In this document: positions 12,280 to 19,494 of the stretch, one piece after another
How the letters are laid out: each line of letters begins with the position of its first letter
Numbering within the stretch: the stretch's first letter is position 1
Assembly: GCA_028280805.1 (NCBI GenBank)
Contig: JANQLB010000084.1
Location: forward strand, 62,001-126,000
Source of the DNA: Tissierellales bacterium
GTDB lineage: Bacteria; Bacillota; Clostridia; Tissierellales; VENL01
Direction: 5' to 3'
DNA: 64,000 nt
Program-made: the position numbers and the translations under genes
The notes under the pieces: generated by a model
Database searches by the model: none
What the model saw: the letters and a program-made list of their open reading frames with translations, nothing else
What the model was told of the DNA's origin: nothing

Positions 12280-12309
12280 GTTCTATTGCTTTGAAAAACT
12301 GCATAGATA
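12280..12309 (+). promoter_or_regulatory. Sigma-E-like promoter of spoIIID
   Basis: GTTCTATT (12280-12287, six of eight to GTCATATT) and CATAGATA (12302-12309) with a 14-base spacer, about 50 bases before the spoIIID start. spoIIID is a sigma-E gene in studied spore formers. Confidence 0.4.
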
Positions 12310-12361
12310 TGTAAAAAGACTGTGATATGTTCGCAAAACATTCACAAAGGGGGTTGGATAT

Positions 12362-12616
12362 TTGAAAGATTACATAGAAGAAAGAGCATTAGAGATTGCA
12401 AAACATATAATCAATCAAAAAGCTACGGTTAGACAAACTGCCAATGTTTTTGGAGTAAGTAAGAGTACAGTACATAAAGATGTTACAGAACGCCTTCCCA
12501 GGATAAACCCTCTTATTGCAAGCAGAGTCAAACTAGTACTTGAGAAAAATAAAGCTGAAAGACACATCAGAGGTGGTAAAGCTACTAAGATGAAATACAA
12601 AGCAATCAACGACTAG
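12362..12616 (+). CDS. spoIIID: Sporulation transcriptional regulator SpoIIID
   Basis: SpoIIID (84 residues) is a mother-cell DNA-binding regulator that tunes sigma-E genes. The helix-turn-helix is plain in ATVRQTANVFGVSKSTVHKDV (about 21-41), and the C-terminal basic region RHIRGGKATKMKYK aids binding. Translation starts at TTG, eight bases after AAAGGGGG. The gene order spoIIID-mbl-flagellar pair matches Bacillus subtilis. Confidence 0.96.
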   Translation: MKDYIEERALEIAKHIINQKATVRQTANVFGVSKSTVHKDVTERLPRINPLIASRVKLVLEKNKAERHIRGGKATKMKYKAIND

Positions 12617-12621
12617 TTAGC

Positions 12622-12650
12622 ATTTAAATGGAATTAGATTCCATTTAAAT
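12622..12650 (+). terminator. Perfect 13-bp hairpin after spoIIID
   Basis: Arms 12622-12634 and 12638-12650 (ATTTAAATGGAAT and its complement) flank TAG. No strong T tract follows. It is the first of two hairpins after spoIIID and may act with the second. Confidence 0.6.
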
Positions 12651-12678
12651 TAAGTCTTTCCTAATATAGAGGGATTTA

Positions 12679-12720
12679 AAGGAAATAGGATGGGTAAACC
12701 GTCCTATTTCCTTTTGTTTT
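12679..12720 (+). terminator. Intrinsic terminator between spoIIID and mbl
   Basis: Arms AAGGAAATAGGA (12679-12690) and TCCTATTTCCTT (12702-12713) pair perfectly over 12 bp, followed by TTGTTTT. It isolates the sporulation-specific spoIIID from the vegetative mbl. Confidence 0.8.
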
Positions 12721-12868
12721 ATAAAAAATTTTTAGAAACGTGAAGGAATAAGTTTTATTTTATAGAATTATATAAATTGTCTAGGAATTCGTATAATTAG
12801 TATATACTAATGTCATTATTTATAATTATTCATAATTGGCAAATTAAACAAGAAAGCGGGGTAAATTG

Positions 12869-13897
12869 ATGTTTTCATTTAGATCGGATATGGGAATAGA
12901 CTTAGGAACTGCTAATGTATTAGTTTATACAAAGGGTAAAGGTATAGTTTTAAAAGAACCTTCAGTTGTTGCTATTGACAAGAACACTGATAAGTTATTA
13001 GCTGTTGGGGAAGAGGCTAGAAGAATGCTTGGCAGGACACCTGGTAACATTATAGCTATAAGACCCTTAAAGGACGGAGTTATATCTGATTACGACATAA
13101 CAGAAAGAATGCTAAAGTATTTTATACATAAAGCTGCAGGAAAAATGTTATTTAAGCCCAGAATAGTGGTTTGTGTTCCTAGCGGAGTAACAGAGGTAGA
13201 AAAAAGAGCTGTATTGGAAGCTAGTAATCAAGCTGGAGCTAGAAAAACACATTTGATTGAAGAACCTATTGCTGCGGCTATTGGAGCGGGTCTTGATATA
13301 ACTAAGCCAAATGGTAATATGATTATAGATATTGGTGGAGGAACATCAGATGTTGCGGTTATCTCCTTAGGTGGAATAGTTGTTAGCAGATCAATAAAGG
13401 TAGCCGGTAATAAGTTTGATGAAGCAATAGTAAGATATATAAGAAAAAAACACAATGTCATGATAGGTGAAAGAACTGCTGAAGATTTAAAAATTAAAAT
13501 AGGAACAGCATTTCCAAGAGAAAAAGAAGTATATATGGAAGTAAAAGGTAGGAATTTAGTTACAGGGTTACCGAAGAAACTAAATATAGGGTCAAGTGAA
13601 ATGATGGAAGCCTTAGATGAAACAGTTACTGCTATAGCTGATGCTGTACATGCTGTATTTGAAAGAACGCCACCAGAGCTTGCATCAGATATTGGAGAAA
13701 AGGGTATATATATGACTGGAGGAGGAGCACTTTTACACAATTTAGACAAGCTTATTAATCATAAAACAGGCATAAAGGTAATTATAGCTGATGATGCACC
13801 TTCTTGTGTTGCTATTGGAACAGGTAAGTCACTAGATTGGATAGATGTCTTAGCAAATGGTACAACTGGCGAAATGGAAAGAGAAAGAGGATTTTAA
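12869..13897 (+). CDS. mbl: MreB-like rod-shape protein (Mbl)
   Basis: Actin-like protein of 342 residues that organises sidewall synthesis under the membrane. It has the phosphate-1 loop MGIDLGTANVLVY, the phosphate-2 loop IIDIGGGTSDVAV and the adenosine motif GGGALL. The ATG at 12869 follows AAGCGGGG. Family members mreB, mbl and mreBH are similar; mbl is chosen because spoIIID-mbl-flhO-flhP is the Bacillus order. A possible promoter is TTGTCT (12777-12782) with TATATA (12801-12806), weak. Confidence 0.85.
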   Translation: MFSFRSDMGIDLGTANVLVYTKGKGIVLKEPSVVAIDKNTDKLLAVGEEARRMLGRTPGNIIAIRPLKDGVISDYDITERMLKYFIHKAAGKMLFKPRIVVCVPSGVTEVEKRAVLEASNQAGARKTHLIEEPIAAAIGAGLDITKPNGNMIIDIGGGTSDVAVISLGGIVVSRSIKVAGNKFDEAIVRYIRKKHNVMIGERTAEDLKIKIGTAFPREKEVYMEVKGRNLVTGLPKKLNIGSSEMMEALDETVTAIADAVHAVFERTPPELASDIGEKGIYMTGGGALLHNLDKLINHKTGIKVIIADDAPSCVAIGTGKSLDWIDVLANGTTGEMERERGF

Positions 13898-13942
13898 TAA
13901 GTTACTGATAATTAAGACAATAACTTTAAAGGAGTGCCTAAT

Positions 13943-15016
13943 ATGAATAATGGTTTATATACTTCTACTACTGCTTTATTACTAAATCAACAAAAAATAG
14001 ATGTGGTTTCTAACAATATAGCTAATTTAAACACAAACAGCTATAAAAAAGATGTGGTTGTTTCGGAATCTTTTCCAGAAATACTTTTGTCTAAGATTAA
14101 TGATAGAACAAATGTTAATAGTCAACCTCTCTTTACAGGAGTGGATATGGTAAAAAATGGAGACATTTATACGATATCGACAAATTCTGGATATTTTAGA
14201 GTGAGAACTCCAGAAGGAATCAGCAACAATAGACAATTACATTTTTTAGTTGATGATAATGGTTATTTACGAACTTTATTTAAAGATTCAGATGGTAATC
14301 TAAAGTCAAGTGGAGAAAATTATGTTTTAGGGAGTAAAGGTTTGATTCAAGTTGCCGATAATAATATAGAAGTTGATGCAAGTGGTAATTTATTACACAA
14401 TGGACAAACTATTGATACCTTAATTTCATTTCCTCCATCCCAAGTCGTTGGAACTACAAGTGCAGGAGTAAGGCTTGATAGGATAGTTACCAATTTTATT
14501 CAAGGTAATTTAATAGAAACAGGTAATCCATTAGATTTAGCACTTAAAGGAGAAGGGTTTTTTAAGATTTATAATGGACAAGAAGAAATATATACTAGAG
14601 ATGGTTCATTTACAATAAATCACAATAGAGAATTGATTACTACTGAAGGACATTTAGTCATTGGGCAATACGGCTCTATAGTCTTAGGAGAAGAAGATTT
14701 TGAAATAAACGAAGTTGGACATATTATTCAAGGTGGAGAAATAATAGATTCTTTAGAAATTGTAAATCTTGAAAACATCCAAGATTTACGAAAACATGGT
14801 AATAATTCATATAAAATTTTAGAGGGTGCTACTGCACAGGAAAAGCAATTTGAAGGACAGTTGTTAACTGGCTACATAGAAGGTTCAAACGTAGATCCGG
14901 TTAAAGAGATGGTAAAGATGATAAATTTGATGAGAAGTTTTGAATCAAGTCAAAGAATGGTTAGATATCAAGATGAAATGTTAGGTAAAGCAATAAACGA
15001 AATAGCAAAATTATAG
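13943..15016 (+). CDS. flhO: Flagellar hook-basal body protein FlhO (FlgF/FlgG family)
   Basis: Protein of 357 residues of the flagellar rod/hook family. The N-terminal motif LLLNQQKIDVVSNNIANLNT (SNNIAN type), a central SGDI-like region NPLDLALKGEGFFKI and a C-terminal MVKMINLMRSFESSQRMVR helix are all present. It probably forms part of the distal rod. The ATG at 13943 lies eight bases after AAAGGAG, which itself overlaps a rejected GTG start at 13934. The second flagellar gene follows after 23 bases. Confidence 0.88.
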   Translation: MNNGLYTSTTALLLNQQKIDVVSNNIANLNTNSYKKDVVVSESFPEILLSKINDRTNVNSQPLFTGVDMVKNGDIYTISTNSGYFRVRTPEGISNNRQLHFLVDDNGYLRTLFKDSDGNLKSSGENYVLGSKGLIQVADNNIEVDASGNLLHNGQTIDTLISFPPSQVVGTTSAGVRLDRIVTNFIQGNLIETGNPLDLALKGEGFFKIYNGQEEIYTRDGSFTINHNRELITTEGHLVIGQYGSIVLGEEDFEINEVGHIIQGGEIIDSLEIVNLENIQDLRKHGNNSYKILEGATAQEKQFEGQLLTGYIEGSNVDPVKEMVKMINLMRSFESSQRMVRYQDEMLGKAINEIAKL

Positions 15017-15039
15017 AATGAAGAAAGGGGTGTAGTAAT

Positions 15040-15837
15040 ATGCTTCGGTCATTATGGACAGCTGCTACTGGTATGAAAGGACAACAACTAAATATTGATA
15101 CGATATCCAATAATCTTGCAAATGTTAATACAACTTCTTATAAAACTCAAAGGTTAGAGTTTAAAGATTTACTTTATGAGACTATTAAAAAATCTAATTT
15201 TACTGATGGGTATGGAAAACCTGTAAATTTAGAGGTTGGTCATGGAGTGATGGCATCAGCTACAACCAGAGATTTTAAAAATGGAAATGTAATGGAAACT
15301 CAAAATCCATTAGATGTAGCTATAGATGGTGTTGGTTTCTTTGCAATTGAGATGCCTAATGGTGAATTAAAATACACCAGAGACGGCAGCTTTAAGTTAA
15401 GTGTTGATGATGATGAGCGTACAATTACTACTGCTAACGGATATTTTGTTACAGATGAAGATGGTAATAGGATAGTTATTGAAGAAGAAATGACAGACTT
15501 AACCATAGATGAAATGGGTAATATTACTGTTAAGGACGAAGACCATGAGATAGTTGAGGTAGGAAGATTAAGGATAGTTAGATTTCTTAACCCAGAAGGA
15601 TTATTAAGTGATGGTAGAAATTTATATAATGTGACTGATGCATCTGGAGAAGCTATTGATATTGATAGTGATGAAATGGAAGGAAGGATATTACAAAGAT
15701 ATTTAGAAATGTCCAATGTTCAAATAGTTGAAGAGATGATTAAGTTAATAACTGCTCAAAGAGCATATGAAACAAATTCAAAAACAATACAGGCTTCTGA
15801 TGAAATGCTTCAGCAGACTAATAATCTAAGAAGATAA
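15040..15837 (+). CDS. flhP: Flagellar rod protein FlhP/FlgG-like
   Basis: Protein of 265 residues, normal length for FlgG. The N-terminus MLRSLWTAATGMKGQQLNID plus ISNNLANVNTTSYK and the C-terminus EEMIKLITAQRAYETNSKTI are textbook rod/hook signatures; NPLDVAIDGVGFF is central. It follows flhO in the same operon and is followed 27 bases later by a rod-binding protein gene. Distal-rod assembly is inferred from the family. Confidence 0.92.
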   Translation: MLRSLWTAATGMKGQQLNIDTISNNLANVNTTSYKTQRLEFKDLLYETIKKSNFTDGYGKPVNLEVGHGVMASATTRDFKNGNVMETQNPLDVAIDGVGFFAIEMPNGELKYTRDGSFKLSVDDDERTITTANGYFVTDEDGNRIVIEEEMTDLTIDEMGNITVKDEDHEIVEVGRLRIVRFLNPEGLLSDGRNLYNVTDASGEAIDIDSDEMEGRILQRYLEMSNVQIVEEMIKLITAQRAYETNSKTIQASDEMLQQTNNLRR

Positions 15838-15864
15838 TTAATTTAACTTTAATGAGGTGTAAAC

Positions 15865-16206
15865 ATGATTGATTTAGGTAATACGAATACTAATGTTATG
15901 ATAAATACAACTCAGATAAATGCAAATAAAAACACTCAAAATATTGAAGCTAAGCTTAATAATGCCAAAGATGATGAAGAGTTGAAAAAAGCTTGTCAAG
16001 AATTTGAGTCTATATTCGTACATATGCTTTTAAAAGAAATGCGATCAACTGTTCCAGAAGGCGGATTCATAGAGAAAAGTACGGGTAGAGAAATGTTTGA
16101 GGATATGTATGATCAAGAAATAGCAAAAAATATATCCAAAACCAATGGTGGACTAGGTTTAGCAAAAGTTTTATATGAGCAAATGAAACACAGAGGTATG
16201 TACTAG
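15865..16206 (+). CDS. Rod-binding protein (FlgJ N-terminal domain type)
   Basis: Protein of 113 residues carrying the FlgJ N-terminal/rod-binding domain (PF10135): FESIFVHMLLKEMRSTVPEGG then the helix GREMFEDMYDQEIAKNISKTNGGLG. It lacks the muramidase half found in proteobacterial FlgJ, as is usual in Firmicutes. It probably caps or scaffolds the growing rod. Last gene before a terminator that overlaps its stop codon. Confidence 0.85.
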   Translation: MIDLGNTNTNVMINTTQINANKNTQNIEAKLNNAKDDEELKKACQEFESIFVHMLLKEMRSTVPEGGFIEKSTGREMFEDMYDQEIAKNISKTNGGLGLAKVLYEQMKHRGMY

Positions 16207-16230
16207 AGAAGGATAGACCTTCTCTTTTTT
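16205..16230 (+). terminator. Intrinsic terminator of the flhO-flhP unit
   Basis: AGAGAAGG (16205-16212), loop ATAGA, CCTTCTCT (16218-16225), then T tract. The left arm overlaps the preceding TAG stop. Confidence 0.85.
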
Positions 16231-16307
16231 ATTTGAAAAATTACTTTTTACTGAATAAATAATATTATATATATTATACTTTACATTATAGAAAAGGAGG
16301 CACGAGA

Positions 16308-17228
16308 ATGGATTTCACCGTAGTATTAAATCAAATAGCAGTTTTGTTTATTTTAATAGTTATAGGCTTTATGCTAAAAAAACTAAAAATATTAGATGAT
16401 AGATTTGAAAAAGGGTTAGCTAGTTTAATTATTAGTGTGACTTTACCAGCTTTAATAATAACATCTATGAATTATGAATTTTCTAAGGAACTGTTAAGTA
16501 ATAGTCTGATGATATTGGGGTATGGAGCAAGTACATTTGCATTAATGATATTAGTATCTTATATCTTTTCTAAAATATTTCATTTAGAAAATCCTCAAAA
16601 AGGTGTTTATCAGTTTTTAATAGTATTTCCTAATACCGGATTTATAGGATTTCCTATATTAAATGCAGTTTTTGGTAGAGAAGCTATTTTTTACGCTTCT
16701 ATATTTAATGTGATTTTTAATATATTACTTTGGACTTTAGGAGTTTACTTTGTTAGTAAGGAGAAGAAAAAAATAAACTTTAATATGCTTATAAATCCGG
16801 GTACTGTATCGGTGTTAATTGGATTTATGCTGTTTGTTTTATCTATAAAGCTTCCATATATTATACATTCTTCTTTACAGACAATAGGAGATACAACAAC
16901 GCCCCTAGCTATGATTATGGTTGGCTTGTTACTTGGAGATGCTAGATTCAGAGTGTTATTTACAAATATAAAATTATTTATTATATCAGCCATAAGGTTA
17001 ATTATCATTCCTTTAATAGTCTACATTATATTATCACTATTTAATTTACCTCAAATTGTTTTAGCTACTGTTGTAATATTAAGTGGTATGCCGTCAGGAG
17101 CTAATGCAGCTATATTTTCTAGAAAATTTGACTCGGATTATAAATTAGCTTCACAAGGTATATTTTTAACAACATTATTAAGCATAGTATCTATACCTCT
17201 AATAATATATTTAGTAATAAATTTTTAG
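16308..17228 (+). CDS. Auxin efflux carrier-type transporter (AEC family)
   Basis: Integral membrane protein of 306 residues with about ten hydrophobic segments arranged as two similar halves, as in the AEC family (PF03547), which includes malonate and malate carriers. Recognisable motifs are ISVTLPALIITSMN near 40-55, FLIVFPNTGFIGFPIL near 105-120, and GMPSGANAAIFSRKF near 265-280. GAAAAGGAGGCAC precedes the ATG. Substrate cannot be read from sequence. It has no obvious link to its flagellar and fabZ neighbours. Confidence 0.8.
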   Translation: MDFTVVLNQIAVLFILIVIGFMLKKLKILDDRFEKGLASLIISVTLPALIITSMNYEFSKELLSNSLMILGYGASTFALMILVSYIFSKIFHLENPQKGVYQFLIVFPNTGFIGFPILNAVFGREAIFYASIFNVIFNILLWTLGVYFVSKEKKKINFNMLINPGTVSVLIGFMLFVLSIKLPYIIHSSLQTIGDTTTPLAMIMVGLLLGDARFRVLFTNIKLFIISAIRLIIIPLIVYIILSLFNLPQIVLATVVILSGMPSGANAAIFSRKFDSDYKLASQGIFLTTLLSIVSIPLIIYLVINF

Positions 17229-17257
17229 AATATAGATTAAAATAAGATACATAATTA

Positions 17258-17266
17258 TGATATAAT
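17258..17266 (+). promoter_or_regulatory. Extended -10 promoter before fabZ
   Basis: TGATATAAT at 17258-17266 gives a TGn element next to a perfect TATAAT, about 100 bases before fabZ. No good -35 is seen, consistent with an extended -10 promoter. Confidence 0.45.
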
Positions 17267-17370
17267 ATTTTTATCCCATAGGTTACAATATTAATAATAG
17301 TAAGATAATATAATTAAACAAGAAACTTAAAAATGCTAAATAAAATTTACATAAAATAGGAGTTGAATGT

Positions 17371-17802
17371 ATGTTAAATAATGTTGAAATTCAAAAAATT
17401 ATTCCACACAGATATCCGTTTTTATTGGTAGATAAAATTGTTGAACTGGAGGAAGGAAAAAGAGCAGTAGGTATAAAAAATGTGACTATAAATGAACCGT
17501 TTTTTCAAGGTCATTTTTCTGGAAACCCATTAATGCCGGGTGTACTTATTGTTGAAGCTATGGCTCAGGTAGGAGGTATAACTGCTATGACTCTTTCAGA
17601 AAACAAAGGCAAGCTGGGAGTTTTTAGCGGTATTGATAAAGTAAGATTTAAAAAGCAGGTAAGACCGGGAGATACACTTAGGATTGAAACAGAGATAATT
17701 ACAATGAAAAGAAATATAGTTAAAACTGAAGCTGCTGCTTATGTTGATGATGAGATAGCCTGCAAAGGAGTATTAATGTTTAGTTTGGTAGACACTGAAT
17801 AA
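17371..17802 (+). CDS. fabZ: 3-hydroxyacyl-ACP dehydratase FabZ
   Basis: FabZ (143 residues) dehydrates 3-hydroxyacyl-ACP in fatty acid elongation. The catalytic histidine lies in [17 protein letters not shown] and the glutamate in VEAMAQVGG; the N-terminal [13 protein letters not shown] is typical. TAGGAGTTG precedes the ATG. A single gene between two terminators, as in Bacillus subtilis where fabZ follows flhP. Confidence 0.96.
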   Translation: MLNNVEIQKIIPHRYPFLLVDKIVELEEGKRAVGIKNVTINEPFFQGHFSGNPLMPGVLIVEAMAQVGGITAMTLSENKGKLGVFSGIDKVRFKKQVRPGDTLRIETEIITMKRNIVKTEAAAYVDDEIACKGVLMFSLVDTE

Positions 17803-17817
17803 AATAAATAGGTAATT

Positions 17818-17848
17818 AAAACTGGAGGATAAAATGCACCAGTTTTTT
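17818..17848 (+). terminator. Intrinsic terminator after fabZ
   Basis: AAAACTGG (17818-17825) pairs with CCAGTTTT (17839-17846) around a 13-base loop, continuing into a T tract. Confidence 0.8.
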
Positions 17849-17905
17849 CCGTGTTAAATTTGTGTAATATTAATTAAACGTATGACTATTTTAGTGTAAA
17901 ATGTT

Positions 17906-17926
17906 AATTAAGTTCTATACTTAATT
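17906..17926 (+). promoter_or_regulatory. Dyad operator candidate before the polysaccharide locus
   Basis: AATTAAGT (17906-17913) and ACTTAATT (17919-17926) form a perfect 8-bp dyad around TCTAT. A -10-like TATACT (17916-17921) lies inside it; a further possible promoter is TTGACT 17931-17936 with TTCAAT 17955-17960. The rest of the 227-base gap before wzz shows nothing else. Confidence 0.35.
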
Positions 17927-18075
17927 CTAATTGACTAAAATTATCATACAAAGGTTCAATTTAAAAGTGATTTTTTTGAAGGATTATAAAAATAAATGTA
18001 GAAATACAAGTGATGTGTTAATTATTTGAGAGATAGATTATATGGTATGCTTAAAATTGAAAGTGAGGGAAAGTA

Positions 18076-19452
18076 ATGGACCAGGTAAACAACACAGGAT
18101 ATGATGAGATAAGCTTAAGAGAGCTTATTGGCGCTTTATTAGATGGATGGAAGATTATCACAATTATAACTATAATAAGTTTATTAGCATCAGGAATATT
18201 TAGTTTCATTATAACTGATCCTACATATGAAGCAGAAACAACATTGATGGCTTCGTTAGCGACGGACAGGCTTACAAATATGAACATAGAGTCTGAAGAT
18301 ATAGAGGGTATACTTAATTCCATATCTGCATATCCAACTATGACCCTTCAAACCTATAAGCAACAGATAAAAAATCCTCAAATACTAATAGAAACTATAG
18401 AAGAGCTAGAATTATCTAAGGAGGATATAACTATAGACAGTTTAACAAACATGATAAGTCTAGAAACTATGAAAGATACAAATCTGATAGTGGTAAAAGT
18501 TAGTAATAGCGATAAAGAATTAGCAACAAAGATTGCTAATACAATAGCACAAAAGTTCACATCCTTCATTACAGATATGGCTAGAGAACATGCTTCTAAG
18601 ACTTCAGGATTTATTAATTCTCAGCTTGAGGTTGAGAAGGAAAAGGTGGACCAAGCGTTACTAGACCTTAAAGTATTTTTAGCTCAGCCTAGAGGTGTTG
18701 AGGAACTAAACAAAGAAATACAATCAAAGCAGCAAGAGCTTAATGATTATAAAGATAGATTATCAAGAGAAGAAGTTAATTATAAAGATGCATTACTACA
18801 AAAAGAAATGGAAGAAAAGCTAATATCAGCACAGCTAAAGAGTGCTAAAGAACAGTTAAATAATACTTCAAAAAAGTTAGTTACAAAAAAATCAATATTA
18901 GAGGATTCGCTGCTTTCCGATATGATTAAAGAAAGTTCCAATAGTACTACAAAGGATATTGCAGATATAGAAATGGAAAACGAAGAAATAAATCCAGCTT
19001 ATATTACTTTAATTGAAAGCATTAATGAATATGAAATAGATTTAAATAAAGTTAAGCAAGAGAAGGAAAATATAACATATAGCTACAAAAAAATAAAGGA
19101 AATTCTTTCAGATAAAATAGATATAGTGAAACAAGACGTTGAAAGCTTACAAGTGGAGCTTGCGGAAAAAGAACATCAAGAAAAGCTTATTTTAAGAAAT
19201 GTAAATCTAGCTCAGAGTATTTATGATTCATTCTTAGAAAAATATGAAGCTACAAGAGTAGCTGAATCAACAGAGATTGGTGAGTCTAGTATTAATATAG
19301 TTTCAAAGGCGATCACTCCAGAAAAACCTGTAGCTCCAAATAAGAAGCTAAACTTAGCAATAGCTGGAGTTCTTGGAGTAATGATAGGAGTATTTGTGGT
19401 GTTCTTTAGACAGTATTGGATAGGATCTAAAGAAAAACCAGCTATTAATTAG
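18076..19452 (+). CDS. Wzz-type polysaccharide chain-length determinant
   Basis: Protein of 458 residues with two transmembrane helices (about 33-55 and 428-448) bracketing a long extracytoplasmic coiled coil (about 170-400, rich in Glu, Lys and Leu). The N-terminal DEISLRELIGALLDGWKII and the C-terminal KAITPEKPVAPNKKLNLAIA are characteristic of Wzz/PCP proteins, which set glycan length with a Wzy polymerase. No tyrosine-kinase domain is attached and none is encoded nearby. The polymerase candidate follows 42 bases later. Confidence 0.9.
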   Translation: MDQVNNTGYDEISLRELIGALLDGWKIITIITIISLLASGIFSFIITDPTYEAETTLMASLATDRLTNMNIESEDIEGILNSISAYPTMTLQTYKQQIKNPQILIETIEELELSKEDITIDSLTNMISLETMKDTNLIVVKVSNSDKELATKIANTIAQKFTSFITDMAREHASKTSGFINSQLEVEKEKVDQALLDLKVFLAQPRGVEELNKEIQSKQQELNDYKDRLSREEVNYKDALLQKEMEEKLISAQLKSAKEQLNNTSKKLVTKKSILEDSLLSDMIKESSNSTTKDIADIEMENEEINPAYITLIESINEYEIDLNKVKQEKENITYSYKKIKEILSDKIDIVKQDVESLQVELAEKEHQEKLILRNVNLAQSIYDSFLEKYEATRVAESTEIGESSINIVSKAITPEKPVAPNKKLNLAIAGVLGVMIGVFVVFFRQYWIGSKEKPAIN

Positions 19453-19494
19453 AACATATGACTAAGTTATTACATATAAATAGGAGGCTAAATT

